Positions 24,704-32,595 of a stretch of 51,027 nucleotides of DNA are shown here, piece by piece. Source of the DNA: Candidatus Borkfalkia faecavium. Lineage in GTDB: Bacteria > Bacillota > Clostridia > Christensenellales > Borkfalkiaceae. How positions within the stretch are numbered: the stretch's first letter is position 1; each line of letters opens with the position of its first letter. The stretch covers positions 112,443 to 163,469 of the forward strand of contig DXEW01000029.1 in the NCBI GenBank assembly GCA_019114755.1, written 5' to 3'. Both the position numbers and the translations under genes were made by a program. The notes under the pieces are model-generated. The model was not told the DNA's origin, ran no database searches, and saw only the letters and a list, made by a program, of their open reading frames with translations.

Positions 24704-25651
24704 TTACAGCACCTTCGACAAAAAGTCGCGCAGGCGCTCGTTCTGCGGGTTCCCGAACACCGCTTCGGGCGGGCCCTGCTCCTGTATTTTGCCGTCTGCC
24801 ATGAACATGACGCGGGTCGCCACTTCGCGGGCGAAGCCCATCTCGTGCGTGACGATGACCATGGTCATCCCCTCGTCGGCGAGCTCTTTGATGAGCGCCA
24901 GCACCTCGCCGACCATTTCGGGGTCGAGGGCGGAGGTAGGCTCGTCGAAGAGCATGACCTTGGGGTTCATGGCCAGTGCCCGCACGATGGCGATGCGCTG
25001 GCGCTGGCCGCCCGAAAGGGTGGACGGATAGACGCTCGCCTTGTCGGCGAGGCCGATGCGGGTGAGAAGGCGCATGGCGTTGCGCTCGGCGTCTTCTTTG
25101 ATCTGCTTTTTGCTCGTCTGTATCGGCTGCAGCGGCTGCTTTTTGGCGGCGCTGCGGAAGAGGTTGCAGAACTTGATGCGCAGGTTCTGCCGCTTGGTCT
25201 TGCGAAGGTCCTGCAAGCCCACGTGCACGGGCGCGAGCATGATATTCTTGAGCACGTTCATGTTGTTGAACAGGTTGAACTGCTGGAACACCATGCCCAT
25301 GCGGCGGCGCTGCAGATTGATATCCACCTTCAGGTCGCAGAGGTTGTTGCCTTCAAAAAAGACATAGCCGTCCGTGGGGTCTTCGAGCACGTTCAGGCAG
25401 CGCAGAAAGGTGCTCTTGCCGCTGCCCGAAGGGCCGATGACGGCGACCTTTTCGCCCTGCACGATCTTTTCGCTGATGTCGTCGAGCACGACCAGATCGC
25501 CGTAGCGCTTGGTGAGGTGCTGTACCTCGATGAGCGCGGCGGGGTCGCACGGCTCGACGGGCGTCTTGCTCTCTTTGCCAAACTTGGGCTGATACGCCTT
25601 TTTGTCCTGTTTCCGCCTGTTTGCCGCGGCGATCTTTTCAGCGTCTTTCAC
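24704..25651 (-). CDS. polar amino acid ABC importer, ATP-binding subunit with unusual insert
   Basis: A 315-residue ATPase of the GlnQ/PAO type. Walker A GPSGSGKS is at 73-80, the Q-loop VFQQFNLF at 121-128, signature [15 protein letters not shown] from 212, Walker B VMLFDE at 232-237, D-loop SALD and switch His in [12 protein letters not shown]. Homologues are about 240-255 residues. The excess here is a 40-residue N-terminal extension and a Lys/Arg/Gln-rich insert at about 145-185, between the Q-loop and the signature. The GTG start at 25651 has AAGGAGG upstream and overlaps the permease gene by 14 bp. It is the last gene of a binding protein-permease-ATPase operon. Confidence 0.9.
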   Translation of the reverse strand: MKDAEKIAAANRRKQDKKAYQPKFGKESKTPVEPCDPAALIEVQHLTKRYGDLVVLDDISEKIVQGEKVAVIGPSGSGKSTFLRCLNVLEDPTDGYVFFEGNNLCDLKVDINLQRRRMGMVFQQFNLFNNMNVLKNIMLAPVHVGLQDLRKTKRQNLRIKFCNLFRSAAKKQPLQPIQTSKKQIKEDAERNAMRLLTRIGLADKASVYPSTLSGGQRQRIAIVRALAMNPKVMLFDEPTSALDPEMVGEVLALIKELADEGMTMVIVTHEMGFAREVATRVMFMADGKIQEQGPPEAVFGNPQNERLRDFLSKVL

Positions 25652-26327
25652 TCTTGCGCATCCTCCTTTCGATCAAGCGGATGATGACGGTAAAGATGAT
25701 CACGATGACAAGATAGACCAAGGCAAGGAAAACATACGGAAGAATGATCTTGTAATCGTTAGAAGCCAAAGAACTAAATGCCAGTGTCAAATCAGTTGTG
25801 CCGACATAACCTGCGACGGAAGTATCCTTGGTGATGGCAATCAACTCGTTACCCAGCGTAGGGATCACATTTTTGACCGCCTGCGGAAAGACGACGCGCA
25901 GCATAGTCGTTGCAAACGAAAGGCCAAGCGTGCGCCCCGCTTCCGTCTGGCCGATATCGACGGACTGGATGCCGCCGCGCATGATCTCGGAGACATATGC
26001 ACCGCTGTTGAGGCCGAACACAATGACAGACTCCCACACACCGGGAATATTCAGTTTTAACGGAAGAAAGATGACAAAATGGAAAACGAGCAATTGCACG
26101 ACGATCGGAGTGCCGCGAAAGAGCGTGGTATAAACATCTCCCACAACCGCAAATACGCGCGCGACTTTATTGCGCGTACCGGCAACGTGGATCACGGCAA
26201 CGAGCGTGCCCAAAAATATACCGATGACCAAGCCTATAAGGGCGATTTTCATGGTATTTTGCAAACCCTGCAAGACAAGCTTATAGCCGTCGTAGGTTAT
26301 AAATTGTTCGTAAAAGCTCTCCCACAT
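25638..26327 (-). CDS. polar amino acid ABC importer, permease subunit (HisM/GlnP family)
   Basis: A 229-residue permease with about five membrane segments. The N-terminal family block [37 protein letters not shown] and the EAA loop ([22 protein letters not shown]) that docks on the ATPase are all present. ATG 26327 lies 5 nt past the binding-protein stop; a TTG at 26336 overlapping that stop is possible. By eye its codons are more AT-rich than those of flanking genes, as are those of the binding protein, hinting at separate ancestry of the operon. Confidence 0.92.
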   Translation of the reverse strand: MWESFYEQFITYDGYKLVLQGLQNTMKIALIGLVIGIFLGTLVAVIHVAGTRNKVARVFAVVGDVYTTLFRGTPIVVQLLVFHFVIFLPLKLNIPGVWESVIVFGLNSGAYVSEIMRGGIQSVDIGQTEAGRTLGLSFATTMLRVVFPQAVKNVIPTLGNELIAITKDTSVAGYVGTTDLTLAFSSLASNDYKIILPYVFLALVYLVIVIIFTVIIRLIERRMRKSERR

Positions 26328-26332
26328 TTGCG

Positions 26333-27268
26333 TCAACCGTTAATGCCGTTCACTGCCTCGGCGAGGGTAAATTTATCGCCGACGACGACGCGCAGCCTTG
26401 CGCCTGCGAGGTCTTGTACTGCAAGCCCGATAGAATTATACTGTTTGATCTCTTTGAATACGTCAGCAAAACCTTTGAAGTCGTCCCCCATCGTGCCGCT
26501 GTTATCACCGGCAAGATAGGTATAACCGGTCTGCCCGGTAGCTGCGCCTGCGATCTCACCCGTAAGGGTGTTCAATACTGCAACAACGTCCGCTTTTGTC
26601 TTGCAATCATCAAATGCGATGTCATCGGAGAGGACTGCGACGCGCTGTGCCGCGTTATAATAGCTGTCAGAAAAAGTAACGGCTTCCGCACGATTGGGCG
26701 TGACCGTCAAGCCGGCCATACCGATATCCGCCTGAATGCCGTCCGGCGCCACAGCTGTGCCGTCTTCACTGTCACCCGCATAATCGTTGCCGGAAACGGT
26801 AGGGATGACCGACTCAAACTTCATATGGCGGATGACGAGCGTCTTGCCCAGCGCATCGGCAAACAATTTGGCGATGTGCATATCGATACCTGCGAAATAT
26901 GCTCCCTGGAAATATTCAAAAGGAGCAAATTCTGCATTGGTCGCCACGACGAAATAATCACTGCGATCCGCCCCGGCGGGAACTTCCGTAAGGACGTCGC
27001 CCAAGTTCTTCGCCGTGCCGTCTGCCTCGGCGTCAAACAATTCGTCGATAGTAACGCCGTTCAAACCATCTTCACTCTTAAGATCGGCGATATAACCATT
27101 GATCGTTTCGGTCAACTCACTGCCCTTCGGGAGAATGAAAGCGTATTCCTCTTCCGTCAAATCGATCTCAATAATTTTGACCGAAGTTCCGCCGCTGCAG
27201 GCAGTCACCGAAAATGCCATAACCGCAGCCAAGACTGCAGAAGCGGCAATCGTCAGAAATTTTTTCAT
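26333..27268 (-). CDS. amino-acid ABC importer, substrate-binding lipoprotein with permuted domain order
   Basis: A 311-residue family-3 (SBP_bac_3) binding protein anchored by a lipobox (VTAC, Cys24). The usual N-terminal motif of the mature fold, FVVATNAEFAPFEY, begins only at residue 106. Residues 38-80 (TEEEYAFILPKGSELTETINGYIADL...) match what is normally the C-terminal end of this family (EEYGIAV-KG-ELL-INKALAELK). The protein instead stops after QDLAGARLRVVVGDKFTLAEAV, where ordinary members would continue into that segment. I infer a circular permutation. Ligand-loop elements GLTVTPNRAEAVTFSDSYY are present. AGAGGT precedes the ATG; the frame extends to 27328. Confidence 0.88.
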   Translation of the reverse strand: MKKFLTIAASAVLAAVMAFSVTACSGGTSVKIIEIDLTEEEYAFILPKGSELTETINGYIADLKSEDGLNGVTIDELFDAEADGTAKNLGDVLTEVPAGADRSDYFVVATNAEFAPFEYFQGAYFAGIDMHIAKLFADALGKTLVIRHMKFESVIPTVSGNDYAGDSEDGTAVAPDGIQADIGMAGLTVTPNRAEAVTFSDSYYNAAQRVAVLSDDIAFDDCKTKADVVAVLNTLTGEIAGAATGQTGYTYLAGDNSGTMGDDFKGFADVFKEIKQYNSIGLAVQDLAGARLRVVVGDKFTLAEAVNGING

Positions 27269-27391
27269 TTCTATACCTCTTGATACAAATTTACTCCGGC
27301 GGGCTGCGCTTCCGACCATAGTCTGCATACGCGAAGGCGCCGCGCCCCTGCGGGCGGCATAACGCCCTGCCCCTTCCCGAGCATTAGATTT

Positions 27392-27420
27392 ATCATATCA
27401 TTTCATGCGCGAAAAGGCAA
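27392..27420 (-). promoter_or_regulatory. promoter of the amino-acid importer operon
   Basis: Minus strand -35 TTGCCT (27415-27420), 17-bp spacer, -10 TATGAT (27392-27397), with a leader of about 120 nt. No T-box or riboswitch fold was recognised in it. Confidence 0.65.
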
Positions 27421-27518
27421 TCGTTTTTCAGGCAAATCTTATTTTTATTCACTTTATGCGCGCAGGCGACGAAAAAAGTGCAGACCGACCATTCGATCTT
27501 GCATGAACGGCGCGCAGA

Positions 27519-27541
27519 CGCCGCCTTTCGAGGAAAGGCGG
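27519..27541. terminator. hairpin downstream of the ATP-grasp gene
   Basis: Perfect 10-bp stem GCCGCCTTTC / GAAAGGCGGC with GAG loop, 17 bp past the ATP-grasp stop. It lacks a convincing T run on the minus strand, so terminator activity is uncertain. Confidence 0.45.
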
Positions 27542-27557
27542 CCTTGCTTTGACTTGG

Positions 27558-28433
27558 CTATTCTGCATGCAGGGTGCGCAGGATGTGCTCCGCATACGCG
27601 CCCGCCACGTTGACGCCCGTCACCTTTTCCGCCTCGTTGAACATGGCGTTGGAATTGACCTCACAGACGAAGGGTAGCCCGCCCTCGTCTAAGATATCGA
27701 CCCCGCAGTAATCCAGCCCCAGGAGGGCCGCGCAGCGCTCTGCGGCGGCGGTAAAGGCGGGCGGGGGCGATGCCGCCTCGCCGCGGCCGCCCAGCTCGAC
27801 GTTGGAGCGGAAGTCCGCCTCGTTTTTGCGGCGCATGCAGGCGACGGCTTTGCCGCCGACTACCAAAACGCGCAGATCCTCTCCCCGTTTTCCTACCCGT
27901 TTTTGGTATAAGTGCGGGACCAGCTTCCATTCCTCGGCGAGCTGCCGCAGGGCGGCTTCGCTTTCTACGAGGCGCACGCCGTCTCCCCAGCTGCCGAAGC
28001 TTTTTTTTGCCACCAACGGATAGCCGAGCCTTTCCCCCACGGCGCGGACGTACTCTTCGCGCACGGCGGCGTCGGTATAGTAACAGAGGGGCGCGGGCAG
28101 GGTATCGGGCAGATGCAGGCCGTGCCCTGCGAGGGAGATGTAGGTCGTCATCTTGTCGTCGCACGCCTCCACGGCGGCGGCGCTGTCGAACAGGCGCACG
28201 CCCGCCTTTTCCAACATGTGCGAGAGGTACTTGTCTTTATCGAGATAGACGACGCAGTCGCACGGCTCGGCGAGGGAGATGTTCCCCCCTTCCACCGCGC
28301 ACAAAAATCCGCCGTTGCGGCGGATGAGGCATTGCGCCCCGCGGGCGCGCAGCTCTTCGGCGATGCGCTCCGCCTGGCGAAGCATGGCGGGGGCGCGGAT
28401 ATAGGCGTTGACGAGGACGATGACTTTGGGCAT
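27558..28433 (-). CDS. RimK-like ATP-grasp ligase
   Basis: A 291-residue ATP-grasp enzyme of the RimK/LysX type, which joins a carboxylate to an amine or thiol through an acyl-phosphate. The ATP site shows LVAKKSFGSWGDGVRLV, and metal-binding residues lie in LDYCGVDILDEGGLPFVCEVNSNAMF. The N-terminal substrate lobe begins VIVLVNAYIRAP. Relatives modify ribosomal protein S6 or coenzyme F420, or act in peptide synthesis; none of these can be chosen from sequence. The start is ATG 28433 after GGAAGGA; the longer frame to 28547 looks spurious. It follows the cupin gene by about 120 bp on the same strand. Confidence 0.87.
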   Translation of the reverse strand: MPKVIVLVNAYIRAPAMLRQAERIAEELRARGAQCLIRRNGGFLCAVEGGNISLAEPCDCVVYLDKDKYLSHMLEKAGVRLFDSAAAVEACDDKMTTYISLAGHGLHLPDTLPAPLCYYTDAAVREEYVRAVGERLGYPLVAKKSFGSWGDGVRLVESEAALRQLAEEWKLVPHLYQKRVGKRGEDLRVLVVGGKAVACMRRKNEADFRSNVELGGRGEAASPPPAFTAAAERCAALLGLDYCGVDILDEGGLPFVCEVNSNAMFNEAEKVTGVNVAGAYAEHILRTLHAE

Positions 28434-28552
28434 ATAGGTTTCCTTCCCGCATATAAAAAATAGCGGACGCGGCGGTGCACGCAAAACAGGCGCAGCTCGC
28501 CTACGCATAACAGTAAAAAAACAGCGCCGATACAAAGACCGGCGCATAGTGA

Positions 28553-28897
28553 CTATTCCGCCACGATGAAGGCGAGGATCTTGAGCGGGGCTTCGCGCTC
28601 GTTGCGGATGGCGTGGCTCTCGCCGTCAAAACAGACGAGCGCATCGCCGGCGCGGACGTGCGTTTCGGCTTCGCCGTCGCTGTACACCCCTTCGCCATGC
28701 AGGACGTAGATGACCTCCCCCACGCCGTTGTGGCTGTGGAAGCCGACCGAGCAGCCGCGGAACAGCGTCATTTCGTTGCAGTCGCGCACGCTGCCCGGCT
28801 TTTTGCCGGCGGTGAGGTCTTTGATGATGACTTCGCCCGTGCCGCCGCGGAAATTTTCTTCGATGCGGACGGGCATATTTTCGCTGCGGTTGACCAT
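28553..28897 (-). CDS. single-domain cupin protein
   Basis: A 114-residue cupin with motif 1 G-F-H-S-H-N-G-V-G-E-V-I-Y-V-L-H-G-E-G (about residues 52-70) and motif 2 GDALVCFDGESHAIRN. The His-x-His and Glu that bind the metal are all present. Such stand-alone cupins may be isomerases, dioxygenases or small-molecule sensors; the substrate is unknown. The ribosome binding site GAGGAG lies 13-18 nt before ATG 28897, slightly long, so an internal Met (residue 8) is a possible start. It lies between the homoserine dehydrogenase and ATP-grasp genes on the same strand. Confidence 0.83.
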   Translation of the reverse strand: MVNRSENMPVRIEENFRGGTGEVIIKDLTAGKKPGSVRDCNEMTLFRGCSVGFHSHNGVGEVIYVLHGEGVYSDGEAETHVRAGDALVCFDGESHAIRNEREAPLKILAFIVAE

Positions 28898-28954
28898 GGT
28901 TTGGCGTTCAAAACTCCTCTTTAGCTTTGCCTGCGCCCGCGCAGGCGGCGGGGC

Positions 28955-30265
28955 TCAGTTTTCCACCCGGATGACGCTGTTGACCTTGACGATGTCTTCC
29001 AACGCGGCGATGCGCGATACGGCGCGGCGCACGGAAAATTCGCTCGTGGTGTGGGTGATGAGGATGACGGGGATATTGTCGCCGCTCTCTTCGCGCTGCG
29101 CCCTGTCGATGTCTTCCCCTTTCTGGATGAAGTCGACGATGCTGATGTTATACTTGGCAAAGACGCCCGCTACCTTGGCGAGGACGCCGGCGCGGTCGTG
29201 CGCGGTGAAGCGGATATAATAGCGGCTGTTGAAGTCGGTGACGAAGCGCACGCCCTTTTCGGGCAGCTGGGTGTTTTTGAAGGTGGCGTACTTGTGCTCG
29301 CCGTGCGTGGCCGCGTAGATGATGTCGGAGACGATGGCGCTGCCCGTGGGGAGCGCCCCGGCGCCGCGGCCGTAGAGCATGACGTCGCCCACGCTGTCGC
29401 CCTGCAAAAAGACGGCGTTGAAGCTGTCGTTGACGGAGGCGAGCGGGTGGTCTTTGCGGATGAAGGCGGGATGCACGCGCACTTCTACCTTGCCGCCGCC
29501 GTCGTTTTTGCCGATGGCGAGCAGCTTGAGCACATAGCCCAGTTCTTCGCCGTAGGCGATATCGAGCGAGGAGATGCCGCGGATGCCCTCGCGGTACACC
29601 TTTTCCAGCGGCACCTTGGTGTGGAAGGCGAGGCTGGCCAAAATGGAGAGCTTATAGGCGGCGTCGAAGCCGTCCACGTCCGCCGTGGGATCCTTTTCGG
29701 CATAGCCGAGCGCCTGCGCCTCGCGCAGCACCTCGTCAAAGCCCAGCCCTTCCCGCGTCATGCGGGTGAGGATGTAGTTGGTGGTGCCGTTGATGATGCC
29801 CGTCAGCGAATGCACGACGTTCGCCTGCATGCCGTCGATGAGGGTGCGGATGATGGGCACGCCGCCCACGCAGCTGGCTTCAAAGTACAGCCCCGCGTTG
29901 GTGCGACGGGCGACCTTTTCCAGTTCGTACCAGTATTTGCAGAACAGCTCTTTATTGGAAGTGACGACCGTTTTGCCGCTGTGCAGCGCCGCCAGCACGA
30001 AGCTCTTGGCGGGTTCGACGCCGCCGATGACTTCCACGACGATATCGACGTTCGGATTGCTGACCACCTCGGCGATGTTGTCGGAAATTTTGCTCTCTTC
30101 GATGCCGAGGGCGAGCGCGCGCTCGCGGTTGATCTCGAGCACGCTCTCGACGGAAATATCCACGTTCTGCGTGCGGCGGTAGAAATCGCGGTGCTCGGTC
30201 AAAATTTTGTAAGTGCCGCCGCCGACAACGCCCAAACCGAGTATTGCCACGCCGATGGTCTTCAT
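28955..30265 (-). CDS. hom: homoserine dehydrogenase with ACT domain
   Basis: A 436-residue NAD(P)-dependent enzyme reducing aspartate semialdehyde to homoserine, the branch point to threonine and methionine. The Rossmann motif GLGVVGGGT is at residues 10-18; the catalytic region has GIINGTTNYILTRM, LGYAEKDPTADVDGFDAAYKL and GAGALPTGSAIVSD. Residues about 355-436 form an ACT domain (YYIRFTAHDRAGVLAKVAGVF), suggesting threonine feedback. AGGAGG precedes the ATG. thrB and thrC are not adjacent. Length is typical for ACT-containing forms. Confidence 0.96.
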   Translation of the reverse strand: MKTIGVAILGLGVVGGGTYKILTEHRDFYRRTQNVDISVESVLEINRERALALGIEESKISDNIAEVVSNPNVDIVVEVIGGVEPAKSFVLAALHSGKTVVTSNKELFCKYWYELEKVARRTNAGLYFEASCVGGVPIIRTLIDGMQANVVHSLTGIINGTTNYILTRMTREGLGFDEVLREAQALGYAEKDPTADVDGFDAAYKLSILASLAFHTKVPLEKVYREGIRGISSLDIAYGEELGYVLKLLAIGKNDGGGKVEVRVHPAFIRKDHPLASVNDSFNAVFLQGDSVGDVMLYGRGAGALPTGSAIVSDIIYAATHGEHKYATFKNTQLPEKGVRFVTDFNSRYYIRFTAHDRAGVLAKVAGVFAKYNISIVDFIQKGEDIDRAQREESGDNIPVILITHTTSEFSVRRAVSRIAALEDIVKVNSVIRVEN

Positions 30266-30320
30266 TCAGGTGATCCTCCTGTCACAAAAGTTTTGGAAAA
30301 GCGGCAGGCCCGCGCAAGTT

Positions 30321-31103
30321 TTACCTGCGTTCGGCGCCGCTGTTGATATCGTATAAGTATTTCAGCCCCTGCAGGGTGAGGAGTTTATCCACATGGTCGA
30401 TGCAGGAAATTTCGGCGGCGATGATCTCGCTGAACCCGCCCGTGGCGACGACGCGGATGTTCGGCTGCTTCATCTCTTTTTTCATCTTTTTGACGATGTA
30501 ATCGACCAGCCCCGCAAAGCCGAACACCAGCCCCGCCTGCATGTTGGTGGTGGTGTTTTTGCCGATGACGGACTTGGGGATCTCGATCTCAACCCGCGGC
30601 AGGCGCGCCGTGCCCGAAACGAGCGAATCCATCGAGCTGCGGATGCCGGGGGCGATGGCGCCGCCGATGAACTCGCGCTGCTCGTTGACGGCGTTGAAGG
30701 TGGTCGCCGTGCCGAAGTCGATGACGATGACGGGCGCGCCGTACTTGCGGATGGCCGCCACGTCGTTGACGATGCGGTCGGCGCCCATCTCGCGGGCGTT
30801 GTCGATGCGCAGGTTGTGCTCCGTCTTCAATCCCGCCCCCACCATCAGCGGCTCCACGCCCAAATACGAGACGCACATGTGCGAGATGGTGTAGTTGAGC
30901 GAGGGCACGACGGAGGAGATGATCGCCCCGTCGATGGCGGAAGCGGAGATGCCCTTGACGGCGAGCATGTCGATGATCGCCGTGCCGTACTGGTCGCTCG
31001 TGCGCTTCATGTCGGTGGCGACGCGGAAGCTGACGACGAGCTCGTCGCCGTCGAAGATGCCGTATTTGATGTTGGTATTGCCGACGTCGATACAGATGAT
31101 CAC
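30321..31103 (-). CDS. coaX: type III pantothenate kinase
   Basis: A 260-residue CoaX that phosphorylates pantothenate in the first step of coenzyme A synthesis. The ASKHA-fold phosphate-1 motif DVGNTNIKYGIF starts at residue 6, followed by ISSVVPSLN, the GADRIVNDVAA stretch with catalytic Asp, and DFGTATTFN (phosphate-2). The adenosine motif lies in VVATGGFSEI. Length is normal. The gene follows an ECF S component by 13 bp on the same strand, which couples vitamin uptake to its phosphorylation. Confidence 0.95.
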   Translation of the reverse strand: MIICIDVGNTNIKYGIFDGDELVVSFRVATDMKRTSDQYGTAIIDMLAVKGISASAIDGAIISSVVPSLNYTISHMCVSYLGVEPLMVGAGLKTEHNLRIDNAREMGADRIVNDVAAIRKYGAPVIVIDFGTATTFNAVNEQREFIGGAIAPGIRSSMDSLVSGTARLPRVEIEIPKSVIGKNTTTNMQAGLVFGFAGLVDYIVKKMKKEMKQPNIRVVATGGFSEIIAAEISCIDHVDKLLTLQGLKYLYDINSGAERR

Positions 31104-31116
31104 GGTGCGTTCCCTC

Positions 31117-31854
31117 TCAGCTTTTTGTTTCGGGCACTTCCGCCCGCTTGCCGCCCTGTGCGGGCCTGTTATCGCCTGCGGGCATGCCGCTCTGTGCGGG
31201 CATAGCGCTCTGTACGGGGGGCTCGCCGTCCTGTTTCGGGGCGGCCTTTTTCCCCTTCAAGACCCGCCGCTCGATCAACCGCTCCACCGTATAGATGGCG
31301 GGAGAGGCGACGGCGTTGACGATGAATTCCACCACGAAGTTCAGCCCCGCGCAGCCGATGACGAGAAAGTACAGCACCGTGGTGCCGTCGGCGACGAATT
31401 TTTCGCCGATCGTGTCGCTCATCAGCAGGGCGCCGAGGATGAACAGCCCCGTGTTGACCACGGGCGCGGACAGCGCGGCGGCAAATACGGCGGCGTATTC
31501 GTTCTTCCTGCGCACCAGCTTGAATAAAAGCCCGGCAGCGGCCCCTGCCGCCGCCCCTTTGACGAGGCACAAAAGCACGGTGAGGGCGGGATGGTCTGAC
31601 AAAAGGGTGAGCGTGAACGGGTCTCCGCCCGCAACGGCCACGACGACCACCACGACGCCGAAGGCCGCGCCCAAAAACGCGCCCGCGGCGGGCCCCAGCA
31701 GTACGGCGCCCAGCACGATGGGGATGAGCGTCAGGCTGATCCTGGTCGCCCCCAGCGGGATGGCGCTCGCCCAGATCTGCAATACGATGACAAGTGCCAG
31801 CAATACCGCCAGAAAGGCGATGTTGCGGGAAGTGAAAAAGCGGCTGCTCTTCAT
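31117..31854 (-). CDS. ECF transporter S component, probably for pantothenate
   Basis: A 245-residue membrane protein with six hydrophobic segments to about residue 195, typical of substrate-specific S components that use a shared EcfAAT energising module. The N-terminal ISLTLIPIVLGAVLLGPAAGAFLGAAFG fits the PanT/RibU-like branch. Specificity for pantothenate is inferred from the adjoining coaX. The C-terminal 45 residues are hydrophilic with a repeat of the type SxMPAQSGMPAGD and have no counterpart in typical S components. GGAGG precedes the ATG, and a promoter lies at 32008-32036. Confidence 0.82.
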   Translation of the reverse strand: MKSSRFFTSRNIAFLAVLLALVIVLQIWASAIPLGATRISLTLIPIVLGAVLLGPAAGAFLGAAFGVVVVVVAVAGGDPFTLTLLSDHPALTVLLCLVKGAAAGAAAGLLFKLVRRKNEYAAVFAAALSAPVVNTGLFILGALLMSDTIGEKFVADGTTVLYFLVIGCAGLNFVVEFIVNAVASPAIYTVERLIERRVLKGKKAAPKQDGEPPVQSAMPAQSGMPAGDNRPAQGGKRAEVPETKS

Positions 31855-31963
31855 GGTTTACCTCCATCGGATCTCTCAACGAGTATCCGTGAAAAAAAAT
31901 GTATTTATGCGTTCAAAGGGATACGGCCCTTGCGGTGCCGTTCCCGCGCACATCCGTTTTAGC

Positions 31964-32215
31964 TCCGCCCGCAAAACGGGGGCGGAAATCGCCTGATTCG
32001 GTATATAATTATAACAAATATCGCCCGCAAATGCAAGTAAATCGACGGGGTACTTTTTCCGGCGCGCCCACGGCGGGGGCAAGAGAACGTTTCGCTCCCC
32101 TTTTTGGCAAAAAATGCGCCCGAATGCGGGCGAGCAAAAACATTTCCGCCCGCCGCTGCGTATATATGAATAGAGACAGCCGCACGAAAAAGCCCCCGCA
32201 AAACGGGGGCGGGCG
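31964..32215. repeat. two copies of a GC hairpin in the S-component/Cys-rich gene gap
   Basis: The string CCCGCAAAACGGGGGCGG occurs at about 31969-31987 and 32196-32213, each able to fold as CCGCCC/GGGCGG or CCCCCG/CGGGGG. The stretch 31855-32285 otherwise holds the S-component promoter and an AT-rich region before the small membrane gene; I see no further gene. Confidence 0.6.
32008..32036 (-). promoter_or_regulatory. promoter of the S component-coaX operon
   Basis: Minus strand -35 TTGCAT (32031-32036), 17-bp spacer, -10 TATAAT (32008-32013), giving a leader of about 145 nt. Confidence 0.6.
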
Positions 32216-32285
32216 GCTGCCGGCACCGCCGCAGAAAAAATAAAAAAATACATATCTTTTTGCGGCGCATTCGGAGGGATCGTCA

Positions 32286-32486
32286 ATGAATTGTTTCGCA
32301 AATTTGGGGGGCAACGGCTGCCTTTGGATACTCATCCTGCTGCTCATACTCTTCTTTTCGCAGAGCGGCGCGCTCAATGACATACTCGGCAGCAGTTATC
32401 TGCCCGTGATCCTCGCCGTCGCCTACTGCGTGTGCAAGAACGGCGGCCTGTGCAACCTGTTCGGGGGCGGCGGCTGCAATAACTGA
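32286..32486 (+). CDS. small cysteine-rich membrane protein
   Basis: A 66-residue protein. A short Cys- and Gly-containing head (MNCFANLGGNGC) precedes one or two hydrophobic segments (residues 12-25 and 38-49), and the tail is C-K-N-G-G-L-C-N-L-F-G-G-G-G-C-N-N. It has five Cys outside or at the edges of the membrane spans and one inside. GGAGG ends 8 nt before the ATG, and a very strong terminator follows, which supports expression. The pattern recalls small Clostridial and Bacillus spore-associated hydrophobic proteins (YjcZ-like), but the resemblance is only in composition. Confidence 0.72.
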   Translation: MNCFANLGGNGCLWILILLLILFFSQSGALNDILGSSYLPVILAVAYCVCKNGGLCNLFGGGGCNN

Positions 32487-32528
32487 CGCCCCTGCCCTCT
32501 CCCCGCAAACCAACGCCTTTGGTTACGA

Positions 32529-32571
32529 CGGCGCCCGCACGAGAACGTGCGGGCGCCGTTTTTTTGCGATT
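32529..32571 (+). terminator. terminator of the small Cys-rich gene
   Basis: Perfect 13-bp stem CGGCGCCCGCACG / CGTGCGGGCGCCG, AGAA loop, then TTTTTTT. Confidence 0.92.
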
Positions 32572-32595
32572 TGGAAGCTGCCGCAGCGGGGGGGC

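Noticed and set aside
25895-25930. Further copy of the dispersed element (CGCAGCATAGT followed by GCAAACG) inside the permease gene
   Set aside because: The match is short, lacks the dyad, and lies in conserved coding sequence; treated as chance.
28266-28955. Riboswitch or T-box in front of the homoserine dehydrogenase, serC, lysyl-tRNA synthetase or amino-acid importer genes
   Set aside because: Leaders are short or lack the T-box core and any riboswitch pattern that I can recognise; a covariance search was not possible.
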